The notes under the pieces were generated by a model. That model was not told the origin of the DNA, searched no databases, and saw only the letters and a list, made by a program, of their open reading frames with translations. The position numbers were made by a program, and so were the translations under genes. Positions 42,657-50,999 of a stretch of 64,000 bases of DNA are shown here, piece by piece. The first letter of the stretch is position 1, and the number at the start of each line of letters is the position of its first letter. The DNA is taken from contig NZ_CP109009.1 of the NCBI RefSeq assembly GCF_036226685.1, positions 8,149,501 to 8,213,500 on the forward strand. The letters run 5' to 3'. Source of the stretch: Streptomyces sp. NBC_00690 (GTDB lineage Bacteria > Actinomycetota > Actinomycetes > Streptomycetales > Streptomycetaceae).

Positions 42657-43331
42657 ATGCCCGACGACACCATGCCCGAGAAAGCCAGGACCCGCATCCT
42701 CCTCGCCGACGACCACGCACTCGTACGCCGCGGGGTGCGGCTCATCCTGGACAACGAACCCGACCTGACCGTCGTCGCCGAGGCGAGTGACGGTGCCGAA
42801 GCCATCGAGATGGCGCGCGAGGAGCGCCCTGACCTCGCCATCCTCGACATCGCCATGCCGCGTCTGACCGGCCTCCAGACCGCGCGTGAACTCTCCCGCC
42901 TCCAGCCGGAGCTGCGCATCCTCATCTTGACCATGTACGACAACGAGCAGTACCTCTTCGAAGCCCTCAAGGCGGGTGCCGCCGGCTATGTGCTGAAGTC
43001 CGTGGCCGACCGGGACCTCGTCGAAGCCTGCCGTGCAGCCATGCGTGACGAGCCGTTCCTGTACCCCGGCGCCATCAACACACTGATCCGCAGCTACCTC
43101 GACCGTGCCCGGGACGGCGGCGCACTGCCGGCGAAAGCCATCACCGACCGTGAAGAGGAGATCCTCAAGCTCGTTGCTGAAGGGCACTCCTCCAAGGAGA
43201 TCGCCCGCATCCTCGTCATCAGTGTGAAGACGGTCGAACGGCATCGGGCCAATCTGCTGCACAAGCTCGGCCTCAAGGATCGACTGGAACTCGCCCGCTA
43301 TGCCATCCGCGCCGGACTCATCGAGCCATGA
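42657..43331 (+). CDS. NarL/LuxR-type response regulator
   Basis: The 224-residue product has a receiver domain (RILLADDHALVRRGVRLILD) with phospho-acceptor D64 in LAILDIAMPRLTG, the conserved threonine/lysine in LILTMYDNEQ and GYVLKSVAD, and a LuxR HTH: ITDREEEILKLVAEGHSSKE then IARILVISVKTVERHRANLL. It starts 3 bp after the kinase stop, so the pair is cotranscribed and translationally coupled. Targets are unknown. The inverted repeat at 41396-41480 upstream of the operon could be an autoregulatory site, which is speculative. Confidence 0.94.
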   Translation: MPDDTMPEKARTRILLADDHALVRRGVRLILDNEPDLTVVAEASDGAEAIEMAREERPDLAILDIAMPRLTGLQTARELSRLQPELRILILTMYDNEQYLFEALKAGAAGYVLKSVADRDLVEACRAAMRDEPFLYPGAINTLIRSYLDRARDGGALPAKAITDREEEILKLVAEGHSSKEIARILVISVKTVERHRANLLHKLGLKDRLELARYAIRAGLIEP

Positions 43332-44044
43332 GGGCTGGGCTGTCCCGCAGTCCCTGGCTGATCCACCACGGATCATCGGACGGCCTTGGTTCGATCCCTG
43401 CTCTCAGAGGGCGAACGCCTCGTCGGTGCAGCGGGTCGGACACCTTGTCAGTTGGTGCCAGTGGTGTTCTCTGGGATCGTCGTCGCTCCGAAGCGCCACC
43501 CGAGTTCACCCTCTGCGCACCACAGCTCACTCGCTTTTCCCACCCTATGGTGACGTTCGGTTAGTTTGCTGTGCTTTGCCCTGCGCTAGAATTCCTGACC
43601 GAAGCACATGCTCCATACAACGGGTGGGGTCTTTCCAAGCGTTGGAGCGCAAGACCTAGGGATACCGGACCATCGGGGGAGGGCACGACATGGCTCAATA
43701 CACGTGTGCCCTGCGCCTGTCCGTGACCGGCCTCGCTCGCTGCCGCTTCCCCTTCCCGCCCACGCCCTGGGCTGTGCGGGTCGAGACTCCCGCTCGTGAC
43801 AGCGTGCCGGATACCGGCGAGTTCGAGCGCCACTTCTCGTCACCCGTCCGGCCGGCCCTTTCCGTCTGAGGTTCATCGCCTCGTTCGTCTGCGTGGAACG
43901 GGGTTTGCCCCGCACCTGGGCAATCCGGTCGATCGTCGCGGCTGACGCAGAACTCTTCACCACCGGCAGTGCGCGCGGACCTCTGGTCTCCCCGTGCCGG
44001 TGGGTGATGCCCGCACGTCCGCTTTCGTGCCCCGGGAGTACGCC
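43332..44044. other. Intergenic region with possible small gene
   Basis: About 700 bp between the response regulator and the antiporter pair. A good -10 (TAGAAT, 43587-43592), with weak TTTGCT 16 bp upstream, precedes a 59-codon ORF at 43690-43869. The rest shows no recognisable feature. Confidence 0.4.
43690..43869 (+). CDS. Possible 59-residue small protein
   Basis: The ORF starts with ATG preceded by GGGGAGGG and has high third-position GC. The product begins MAQYTCALRLSVTGLARCRF and has no recognisable domain. A TAGAAT -10 element lies about 100 bp upstream. It may be real, but proline/arginine richness is also typical of random high-GC frames. Uncertain. Confidence 0.25.
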   Translation: MAQYTCALRLSVTGLARCRFPFPPTPWAVRVETPARDSVPDTGEFERHFSSPVRPALSV

Positions 44045-44272
44045 ATGGAGCCAACCGCCAGTCTTCGCACCACCGAGTTGCCAGGAGTCGGCCGCCGCCA
44101 CGACCTCGAAACCGAGGCCGGCCGCCATCTGTCGCTCATCGCAGCACCGCGCCGCACCACGGCCGTTCCCTCGCCTTCTCGCACGTTCCGCTTCACCATC
44201 GGCGGCCCCCTGGTGGTCGCCGATGGTGGAGAAGGCGTCGAAGCCGTGGCCGAACTGATCACCGGAGGATAG
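44045..44272 (+). CDS. Short regulatory subunit of a cation:proton antiporter (KhtT-like, reduced)
   Basis: The 75-residue product starts MEPTASLRTTELPGVGRRHD then LETEAGRHLSLIAAP. This is the N-terminal strand-helix typical of cation:proton antiporter regulatory (KhtT/TrkA-C) subunits. The family is usually about 150-160 residues with a full TrkA-C domain. Here the middle is missing, and the end (FTIGGPLVVADGGEGVEAVA) resembles only part of the ligand-binding domain. The stop is 6 bp before the antiporter start, as expected for a gene pair. It may be a reduced but functional regulator or a decayed one. Confidence 0.55.
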   Translation: MEPTASLRTTELPGVGRRHDLETEAGRHLSLIAAPRRTTAVPSPSRTFRFTIGGPLVVADGGEGVEAVAELITGG

Positions 44273-44278
44273 ACGCCT

Positions 44279-45505
44279 GTGCACAACACCACGGAATTGC
44301 TCATCGAACTCGGTGCGATCATTCTTGCCCTCGGCTTGCTGGGGCGGCTCGCCGGGCGAGTGGGCTTCTCGCCCATTCCCCTCTATCTACTGGCCGGGCT
44401 CGCTTTTGGCCACGGAGGAATTCTCCCGCTCCAGGCCAGCGAAGAATTCACCGCGACGGGCGCCGAAATCGGCGTCATCCTTCTCCTGCTCCTCCTCGGT
44501 CTGGAATACAGCGCCTCCGAACTCGTCACCAACCTCAAATCCCAGTACCCGTCCGGCGTGGTCGACTTCGTCCTGAACGCCGCTCCCGGTGCGATAGCGG
44601 CACTGATTCTCGGCTGGGGTCCGGTGGCCGCCGTCGTCCTCGCCGGCGTCACCTGGATCTCCTCCTCCGGAGTCATCGCCAAGGTGCTCGGTGACCTCGG
44701 TCGGCTCGGGAACCGGGAGACACCCGTGATCCTGGGAGTCCTGGTCATCGAGGACCTGGCCATGGCCGTGTACCTACCGATCCTCACCGCCCTGCTCGCC
44801 GGTGTGAGTCTGGCGGGCGGCGCCACCACACTGCTCATCTCCCTCGGCACCGTCGGAGCCGTGCTCTACCTCGCCCTGCGCCACGGTCGGCTCATCAGCA
44901 AGGCCGTCTCGTCCGACAGCGCCGAGATGTTGCTGCTGGTCGTCCTGGGCCTGACGCTTCTCGTCGCCGGCATCGCGCAGGAACTCCAGGTCTCCGCGGC
45001 AGTCGGCGCGTTCCTGGTCGGAATCGCCCTGTCCGGGGAGGTCGCGGAAGGCGCCCGCAGCCTGCTCATGCCCCTGCGCGACCTGTTCGCTGCGGTCTTC
45101 TTCGTCTTCTTCGGGCTCTCCACCGACCCCGCGGACATCCCGCCGGTCCTCGTTCCCGCGCTGATCCTCGCCGCGATCACCACCCTCACGAAGATCGCCA
45201 CCGGCTGGTACGCGGCCCGTCGGGCCGGCATCAAGACGGCCGGTCGTTGGCGTGCAGGAGGCACCCTCGTCGCCCGGGGCGAGTTCTCCATCGTCATCGC
45301 CGGCCTCGCGGTCGGCGTCGACTCACGCATCGGACCGCTCGCCACCGCGTACGTCCTGATCCTGGTCATCGTCGGCCCCCTCGCCGCGCGCTGGACCGAA
45401 CCCGTCGCACGCCGACTCACCCGCCGCTCCGCACCTCCCAACTCTCCGGCGCCGCCTACCGGTCCGGCGACGGAAGCGGTCGACCCGGTGGCGACGAACA
45501 CATGA
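44279..45505 (+). CDS. CPA2-family cation:proton antiporter
   Basis: This 408-residue integral membrane protein has about 12 helices. It carries the CPA2 Na+/K+:H+ exchanger pattern: LGLLGRLAGRVGFSPIPLYL, GVILLLLLLGLEYSASELVT, then the discontinuous-helix region GVTWISSSGVIAKVLGDLGR and GVLVIEDLAMAVYLPILTAL with the ion-binding aspartate in VIEDLAM. A C-terminal cytoplasmic tail is short and proline-rich. No TrkA-N domain is fused, consistent with a separate regulator directly upstream. GTG at 44279 has GGAGG ten bases upstream. KhtU-like K+ efflux is the likeliest role, inferred. Confidence 0.9.
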   Translation: MHNTTELLIELGAIILALGLLGRLAGRVGFSPIPLYLLAGLAFGHGGILPLQASEEFTATGAEIGVILLLLLLGLEYSASELVTNLKSQYPSGVVDFVLNAAPGAIAALILGWGPVAAVVLAGVTWISSSGVIAKVLGDLGRLGNRETPVILGVLVIEDLAMAVYLPILTALLAGVSLAGGATTLLISLGTVGAVLYLALRHGRLISKAVSSDSAEMLLLVVLGLTLLVAGIAQELQVSAAVGAFLVGIALSGEVAEGARSLLMPLRDLFAAVFFVFFGLSTDPADIPPVLVPALILAAITTLTKIATGWYAARRAGIKTAGRWRAGGTLVARGEFSIVIAGLAVGVDSRIGPLATAYVLILVIVGPLAARWTEPVARRLTRRSAPPNSPAPPTGPATEAVDPVATNT

Positions 45506-45853
45506 GGGGACGTCCGTCCGTCGAAGCCCGCTCTGCAATGCCCGGCCGCGGCCGTTGCGGAGGGCCGACCGTCACCACCGGGCTACCCCGCTCCGGATGT
45601 TCGCTCACCATCGCTGAGAAGGGGTCGGTCCGGCATTCCGCTCCCGGCTTCGGTGATGCTGGTGGCCGTCCACGGTGGGACACCGGCCGGCGCTGCGTTC
45701 GTGCTCCGGCCGGCGTCAGACCGTTCTGATCTTGTTGCTCTCCCATGGCAGTTGGCGGGACTCGAACCCCCGCCAACTGCAATTAGCGACATCATCGCAT
45801 CTGGTCAATTGCATATTTCTGCAACTTGAGAGCATGCGAAAAGGAGAGAGGGG
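45506..45853. other. Convergent intergenic region with tRNA-like palindrome
   Basis: It separates the antiporter (+) and SulP (-) genes. The palindrome at 45748-45780 is described separately. Bases 45781-45830 beside it are unusually AT-rich for this window. No gene supported. Confidence 0.45.
45748..45780. terminator. 12-bp palindrome resembling a tRNA acceptor/T-arm; probable bidirectional terminator
   Basis: GCAGTTGGCGGG and its perfect complement enclose a 9-nt loop. On the minus strand the loop reads GGTTCGAGT, matching the tRNA T-loop TTCGANN, and the stem is 12 bp (7+5), as in a tRNA acceptor plus T stem. No D-arm or anticodon arm can be folded around it, so it is not a tRNA gene. Position between convergent genes fits a terminator. 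Confidence 0.55.
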
Positions 45854-47800
45854 TTAGCGGAAGTGCCCCTCGTCGTAGGGGTGGAGGGGCTGGTCCCCCC
45901 TCCCATCCCACTGCCGCGAGTCGACCACCGGCCCTGAGTACCACGGTTGGTAGTACGCGGGTTCGTCGAACGTCGGCTGCACCGGCCGCAGTCCGTCGGT
46001 CAGTTCGCCCTCGATGGGCGCACCGTGAACGTATGGCCGCCCCCTGTGCTGATCGTTCCTGTTGTGATCGTGCTGGGGCTGGTGCGGGTCGGCCAGATGC
46101 ACCGAACCGTTGACGTACCCGCGGGCCGCGAATTGCGGTACGGGCTCCGATTCCGCCCCATGCGGGTGCGCGGCGATCGCCTCGGAATGCGCCGTGGCCG
46201 ACTGCTCGGGGTCGATCTGAGCCCTCGCCACTGCGGACTCGGCGGCTTCCTGCGCCGACTGGTCGCCACGGAGGAGGACCGAGACATGTTCGGCACCCGC
46301 CTTGCGGCGCTGCTCGGCCCACCCCTCGATCTCACTGAGGCACGCCATGTCCAGATGGACGATTCCGCGGGCGTCGATCTCGACCCGGGAGGCGCCGGAC
46401 ACGGACTCCAGAGCGTCGATGAGACGGGTCAACCGGAGGAACGTGGCATTGCCGCGCAGTTCGAGCCGGGCGAAGTCGCCTTCGGTGCTCCGGCGGATCG
46501 TCATGGTCGACATGCGCAGCACGGTGAGGACGATCGCGACGGCCAGCCCGGCGAGTACGCCTTCGAGGAGGTTGGCGACCACGATGGCCAGCGTGGTGAT
46601 GAACATGACGATGCCTTCACCGCGGTCGGCCTTCCACATCTCGATGAACGCGGGCGGATTGAACAGCTTCCAACCGGCGTGCAGCAGGATGCCGGCGAGA
46701 ACGGTGACGGGGATGAGGCCGAGCAGCCCGGGAAGCAGAAGGCCGAAGCCGAGCAACCAGGCGCCGTGCAGCACCCGGGAGATCTTCGTCTTGCCGCCTG
46801 CCTGGACATTGACCGCGCTGCGCACGATGACGGCGGTCATCGGCAGTGCGCCCAAGAGGCCGCACACCGTGTTTCCGACTCCTTGGGAGAACAACTCCTT
46901 GTTGTACTGGGTACGGGCTCCGGTGTGCATACGGTCGACGGCCGCCGCGCTGAACAGGCTCTCCGCGGAGGCGATGATGGTGAAGGTGACGATCATCATG
47001 AGCACGGCGGGGTCGAGCAGACCGCCGAGGTCGGTCGGGCCGACGACGTCGATCGCGTCCAACATGTCATCGACGACGACCTTCTTCACATCGAACATCG
47101 GCAGTGCCGCGGCGAGTGATCCCAGCACCACGGCGACCAGGGGGGCGGGGACCCGACCCAGGGGAGCAGGGACCTTCTTCCAGAGGAAGCACAGCACAAC
47201 GGTCAGTCCGCCGAGGAGGAGCGCACCCCCCTTCTGTCCGTCCGAGAGGACGTCGGTCGCCAGGTCCGGCAGTCCCGCGAGGTTCTTCAGGGCGGCGCCC
47301 AGCTGTTTGGAATCGACCAGGGCGTAGGTCTGGCTCAGGATCAGCGGCAGACCGATTCCGGCGAGCATGCCCTGCACGACGGCGAGGGAGATGGACTGGA
47401 AGAGCCTGCCCATCTTCATCATTCCCAGGACCATTTGGAGCAGGCCGGAGATCAGGACGACCGGTCCGAGGAGTTCCACGCCGTGTTCGGTGGTGAACTC
47501 CAGGACGAGGACGGCGAGCCCTGCGGCGGGCCCGGAGACCTGGAAGGTGCTCCCGGGAAGGAACCCGACGATCAGTCCGCCGACGATCCCGGAGATGATT
47601 CCCAGTGAGACCGAGACGCCCGATGCAGCCGCCACGCCGATGCACAGGGGCAGGGCCACCAGGAAGACGACGACGGAGGCCACGAAATCGGTGCCGATCG
47701 AGCCGGTGAGGGCGGGTGAGGGCGGGGACTTCTTCGCCCGGCCGCCGGCGCTCCTCTTCGCATGTCGGCCCGTGCCAGGGCGTGTTCGTTCAGACGACAC
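45854..47800 (-). CDS. SulP-family anion transporter with STAS domain and His-rich tail
   Basis: This protein of about 648 residues has membrane helices from TGSIGTDFVASVVVFLVALP through a SulP core (FQVSGPAAGLAVLVLEFTTE, FSQGVGNTVCGLLGALPMTA). A cytoplasmic STAS domain follows (RLELRGNATFLRLTRLIDAL ... IVHLDMACLSEIEGWAE) and a ~120-residue disordered tail rich in His/Asp/Tyr (HLADPHQPQHDHNRNDQHRG). SulP members move sulfate or bicarbonate with Na+ or H+. Here substrate is not fixed, and no carbonic anhydrase is fused. GTG at 47800 (AAAGGA upstream) is preferred. ATG at 47866 would add 22 residues. A possible leader ORF lies 238 bp upstream. Confidence 0.9.
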   Translation of the reverse strand: MSSERTRPGTGRHAKRSAGGRAKKSPPSPALTGSIGTDFVASVVVFLVALPLCIGVAAASGVSVSLGIISGIVGGLIVGFLPGSTFQVSGPAAGLAVLVLEFTTEHGVELLGPVVLISGLLQMVLGMMKMGRLFQSISLAVVQGMLAGIGLPLILSQTYALVDSKQLGAALKNLAGLPDLATDVLSDGQKGGALLLGGLTVVLCFLWKKVPAPLGRVPAPLVAVVLGSLAAALPMFDVKKVVVDDMLDAIDVVGPTDLGGLLDPAVLMMIVTFTIIASAESLFSAAAVDRMHTGARTQYNKELFSQGVGNTVCGLLGALPMTAVIVRSAVNVQAGGKTKISRVLHGAWLLGFGLLLPGLLGLIPVTVLAGILLHAGWKLFNPPAFIEMWKADRGEGIVMFITTLAIVVANLLEGVLAGLAVAIVLTVLRMSTMTIRRSTEGDFARLELRGNATFLRLTRLIDALESVSGASRVEIDARGIVHLDMACLSEIEGWAEQRRKAGAEHVSVLLRGDQSAQEAAESAVARAQIDPEQSATAHSEAIAAHPHGAESEPVPQFAARGYVNGSVHLADPHQPQHDHNRNDQHRGRPYVHGAPIEGELTDGLRPVQPTFDEPAYYQPWYSGPVVDSRQWDGRGDQPLHPYDEGHFR

Positions 47801-48556
47801 AGTGATCCTTTCACCGCGTCCATCGGCCGACGGGCAAGAAGGAGCTCGTATCCGGTCGATGGGCACGTGGGGGGAGAGACGAATCCGGGTGTCTCACTTG
47901 GGACGGCTGGCGCGCGGGCGGGACGCCGCCAACGGCCCAGGGCGCGGGAGACCTCGACGGGGCTCGTCCGCGAGCCGAGGACGGTGAGTGGTGGGGCGTC
48001 GGTGCCATCGCCGGCGTGAACCGGCGGAGCGAACTGCTTCAGGGGGCCACGCGATGCCAGAAGTCCCGCGCGTTGCCCAGCAGCCGCTTCATGGTCACAC
48101 TCCTCCAAGAGCCAGCTCGGCAAGCCGGAACGGGAGACATACCCGGGGGATGTCCTGCGCCCGGAAGCATGCGCCCATGCCATGAGTCAGTCGTGAGATC
48201 ACGATGAGAGAGCTCTCATACGGTCCGAGGTGACGGGCGCGGGAGTAGCAGCGTGGGGTCCAACCGCTTCTCGATCCGCCACGAGAGACGGGAGGAGTCG
48301 GCCGGGCCACTCGCTCGTGGCGCCGAGGTCGTGGTCGCGGGGTTCGCCGGCGCAGGTGCTCGGGCAGCCCAGGCGGCTCCACTGCGCGCCACTGCGCCGG
48401 GGAGAGTGAGGAGGCGGTCGTATCGCCCGATCAGTGAGGGTCCGTGTCATTTGTCTGGAGTGGAGTGAGAGAATGCTTCGCTGACGGCAGCCCCGGCGAC
48501 GCAGGACCGTACCCAACGGGGTCGCGGGCCGTCGCCACCCGACGAAGGACGGTCCG
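47801..48556. other. Long leader/promoter region of the SulP gene
   Basis: About 750 bp between divergent SulP and CPBP genes. It holds the 17-codon leader ORF candidate (48039-48092) and a GAGAGCTCTC palindrome around 48208-48217. No other gene or repeat is supported. Confidence 0.4.
48039..48092 (-). CDS. Candidate 17-residue leader peptide upstream of SulP
   Basis: A short ORF, MKRLLGNARDFWHRVAP, has a strong ribosome site (GGAGGAG) eight bases before the ATG. It is on the same strand as the SulP gene and about 240 nt before its start. The coding character cannot be judged at this length. Upstream ORFs in actinomycete anion transport genes can control expression, but no amino-acid run indicating attenuation is present here. 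Confidence 0.3.
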   Translation of the reverse strand: MKRLLGNARDFWHRVAP

Positions 48557-49384
48557 ATGCACGACCAGATGGAAGCAGCACAGGACGGTCCGGTGGGTCG
48601 GAGGCTCTCGTGGCCGTGGTTCCTGGTGGCGGTTGTCGTCTACGCGGGCATCATCCAGGGCATCGGACTTCTGACCGGCGTGGACACCAGTGGCTCGGAC
48701 AGTCAGTTCCCGACCGCCGAGTCGATAGTGCGCAACGCTCTCATACCGATCGGCGCGTCCATCGTGTTCGTCGTCGGCCTGATCACCTGGCTCGGCTGGT
48801 GGGGCGAGGTCCTGCACCATCGGGTTCCGGTGCGACGGTGGGTGCGTTGGGTGCCGATCTCCATGCTGGTCGTCGCCGTGCTCGGTCTGAACTACTGGCA
48901 CCTGTCGGAGCAGAGCTTCTCCCTCGTGGTCTGTCTGCTCCTGCTCGGACTGTTCGTCGGTGTCGGTGAGGAACTCATGTTCCGGGGCCTGGGCGTGCAT
49001 GTGTTCCGTCGGGCCGGGTTCACCGAGGGCAAAGTGGCCCTCTACTCCTCACTCGTCTTCGGTCTCGTCCACGTCAGCAATGCCGTCAGTGCGGGAGCCG
49101 AGGCACTCATCCAGGCTGCCATCGTCTCCACGTCCGGCTACTTCTTCTATCTCTGTCTGCGTGTCGGAGGTGTGATCCTGCTGCCGATGCTCGTGCACGG
49201 TCTGTGGGACATCAGTTTGATCTCCAACCTCGTCGGTGCAGAACCCCAGACAGCCTTCGGGATGGTCCTCGTCATCCTCCTTCAGGTCGTCCTGATCGTG
49301 GTGCTTCTCGTCAGGCGCCGTTCGATCGAGCCCGTACCTCCGCAATCAGCCGTTCCCTCCGGTCCTGGCGCAGTGGCCGGCTGA
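48557..49384 (+). CDS. CPBP-family intramembrane metalloprotease
   Basis: The 275-residue protein has about eight membrane segments. It carries the CPBP/ABI motif set: EE-x-x-x-R at E138-E139-L-M-F-R-G, and then a histidine in FGLVHVSNAV and another in LPMLVHGLWDISL. These residues form the glutamate/histidine active site of the Rce1-like intramembrane protease family. Bacterial members can act in bacteriocin immunity or protein maturation. No partner gene is adjacent. GAAGGACGG precedes the ATG. Transcription ends at the hairpin 49393-49415. Confidence 0.9.
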   Translation: MHDQMEAAQDGPVGRRLSWPWFLVAVVVYAGIIQGIGLLTGVDTSGSDSQFPTAESIVRNALIPIGASIVFVVGLITWLGWWGEVLHHRVPVRRWVRWVPISMLVVAVLGLNYWHLSEQSFSLVVCLLLLGLFVGVGEELMFRGLGVHVFRRAGFTEGKVALYSSLVFGLVHVSNAVSAGAEALIQAAIVSTSGYFFYLCLRVGGVILLPMLVHGLWDISLISNLVGAEPQTAFGMVLVILLQVVLIVVLLVRRRSIEPVPPQSAVPSGPGAVAG

Positions 49385-49392
49385 CTGATCGG

Positions 49393-49415
49393 GGCCCGGC
49401 CGTTGGGGCCGGGCC
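49393..49415 (+). terminator. Terminator hairpin after CPBP gene
   Basis: GGCCCGGCC and GGCCGGGCC form a 9-bp all-GC stem with loop GTTGG, 8 bp after the CPBP stop. Confidence 0.75.
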
Positions 49416-49459
49416 GGGGATGCCGGTGCCGTGTCATAGGCGGTGGATACCCTGCGGGA

Positions 49460-50077
49460 ATGAGCAATGCGATATGGGCTGCCCTGGCCGCGACACCCCT
49501 CCCGGAAGTGCAGCGCCGCGCGGCCGTGGTGAACGACCTCGCCGAGGTCGAACCGGTGACGGTGACCGGCGCGCGCCGTCTCGGCTGGAACGACCGCGGC
49601 GGCCAGTCCGCGGTCTGGTACTTCACGGACGACGGCCGCGCGCTGCTGCTGACGTTCGACCATGAGTCGTCGCTGAATCTGTACGCCGAGGAGGATTTCG
49701 CCCTCCAGGAGTCCTTCTACCAGGGCGTCCCCGAATCCCTCGTCGCCTTGGTCCGCGACCGTCCCGAGAACTACGAGTCACTGAACCTCACGGACTCCGC
49801 GACCGGCCGGACGATCCACTACGCAGGCGGTGTCTTCTGGTACGACGGCACGCACTGGCAGGTGTCCGACGGCCTGGCGGAGTACTGCCGCCGCGAGGAC
49901 GTGGACCTCTTCGGCGAGTCCGGCTTCGACTACTGCCTGAAGGTTTACCGCTTCGGCCAGGACTTCACCCCGGAGACCGTCGTGGCGACCCGGGACGAGA
50001 AGGGTCGTTACGAGGACGACAAGGAGAGGGAAGCGGACCTGCTCGGCGTCCGCGAAGTCTTCACCCGACACGGCTAG
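49460..50077 (+). CDS. Hypothetical cytoplasmic protein
   Basis: This 205-residue acidic protein starts MSNAIWAALAATPLPEVQRR. It contains WYFTDDGRALLLTFDHESSL then NLYAEEDFALQESFYQGVPE, and later YCRREDVDLFGESGFDYCLK. It has strong coding character with no signal peptide or membrane helix. The aromatic/acidic pattern resembles actinomycete immunity-type proteins, but I do not recognise a defined family. The ATG at 49460 fits the onset of conserved-looking sequence. Isolated gene, no operon partner. Confidence 0.6.
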   Translation: MSNAIWAALAATPLPEVQRRAAVVNDLAEVEPVTVTGARRLGWNDRGGQSAVWYFTDDGRALLLTFDHESSLNLYAEEDFALQESFYQGVPESLVALVRDRPENYESLNLTDSATGRTIHYAGGVFWYDGTHWQVSDGLAEYCRREDVDLFGESGFDYCLKVYRFGQDFTPETVVATRDEKGRYEDDKEREADLLGVREVFTRHG

Positions 50078-50268
50078 GCATCTGACCCGGACGATTGCCT
50101 ACGCGGATGATGGGCGGATGTCCGCCCACTGCAGGGGGCACCGCGGCGATGCAGGTGCCGCGGTGCTCAGTGCCTCACACACTCCGGCCGTACGAGCAGT
50201 GTCATACGAGCGGCACCGGGGCCAGTGCCACACTCGTCCTCGTTGTGCATCCATGCGGGGCGGGCGCC

Positions 50269-50640
50269 CTATGCGGACGAGGGCTTCGCGTAATTGCCGT
50301 AACCGGTCCAGTCCACGGCTACGCAAGGTTCCTCGCCCAGCACCCAGGCGTCATGTCCGGGCGGGATCTGGAGGAAATCGCCCGGACCTGCTTCGGCGCT
50401 CTCGCCGCCGTCCATGACGATCTTGATCCGCCCGCTCACCACGTATCCGGTGTGGGCTTCCTGGCAGCTGGCGGTGCCGGCCAGCGGTTTGATGTGCTCG
50501 GACCATCGCCAACCGGGCTCGAAGACTGCCCGGCCGACCGGTCCGCCGGGCGTTTCGAGCAGGTCCAGCCGGCCCGTGCCATCGGGGAAGGGTCTTGTCT
50601 CATCGGCGGAGTCGAAACTCCGGATCAGCAGTCCAGCCAT
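50269..50640 (-). CDS. Cupin-domain protein
   Basis: This 123-residue single-domain cupin starts MAGLLIRSFDSADETRPFPD. It has cupin motif 1 spread over GWRWSEHIKPLAGTASCQEA then HTGYVVSGRIKIVMDGGESA. Motif 2 is PGDFLQIPPGHDAWVLGEEP. A cysteine and two histidines near motif 1 suggest metal binding. Similar small cupins act as regulators or isomerases of small molecules, but this one has no pathway context. GGGAGG upstream of the ATG. Confidence 0.8.
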   Translation of the reverse strand: MAGLLIRSFDSADETRPFPDGTGRLDLLETPGGPVGRAVFEPGWRWSEHIKPLAGTASCQEAHTGYVVSGRIKIVMDGGESAEAGPGDFLQIPPGHDAWVLGEEPCVAVDWTGYGNYAKPSSA

Positions 50641-50800
50641 GATCGACCGCCTCCCGGCGGGAATGTCCCCGAGTTCCCTTCCAGCCTAGTCCGGTGCCGG
50701 GAGCTGTGCGACGGTCCTGGTCAGTGGGTCAGTGGACCCGCACGTCCGCGAAGAGGAACTGTGGACGAGGGTCCGATGCTCATCCGGGCGGGCGGGAACA

Positions 50801-50903
50801 CCGAGAGACACCGAGAGACACCGAGAGACGCCGTGAGACACCGCGAGGCACGGGGGCGGTGCACAACACGTCCCGACCGCGTCCCGACCGCGTCCCGACC
50901 TCG
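50801..50903. repeat. Two tandem arrays, 5 x 10 bp and 3 x 11 bp
   Basis: CCGAGAGACA is repeated head to tail five times with increasing divergence (50801-50850). After 20 bp, TCCCGACCGCG is repeated three times (50871-50903). Both periods are close to one DNA turn. The arrays lie 97-200 bp upstream of the kinase start. Confidence 0.9.
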
Positions 50904-50986
50904 ACTCGACGGAGGTTCTGACCGGAGTCGAATACACCCCGACAGGGCGAGACGGGTTGATTTGGCGCGGAGTTGACGGCTTGCCC

Positions 50987-50992
50987 TACAGT
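50987..50992 (+). promoter_or_regulatory. -10 element of a probable leaderless promoter
   Basis: TACAGT is seven bases before the ATG at 51000, so transcription would begin at or within a base of the start codon. A weak TTGGCG lies 19 bp upstream. No ribosome-binding site precedes the ATG, consistent with leaderless translation common in Streptomyces. Confidence 0.45.
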
Positions 50993-50999
50993 GACCGCC

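Larger units (their letters stand above)
50641..50999. other. Intergenic region with helically phased tandem repeats
   Basis: It separates the minus-strand cupin gene from the kinase-propeller gene. It holds five 10-bp units at 50801-50850 and three 11-bp units at 50871-50903 (listed separately), then a probable leaderless promoter. No gene supported. Confidence 0.5.

Noticed and set aside
45748..45830. A complete tRNA gene on the minus strand
   Set aside because: Only the acceptor/T-arm part can be formed. The AT-rich flank gives no D-arm or anticodon arm, and the T-loop has two extra G residues.
50801..50903. CRISPR array
   Set aside because: The units are contiguous 10- and 11-bp repeats without spacers and there are no cas genes.
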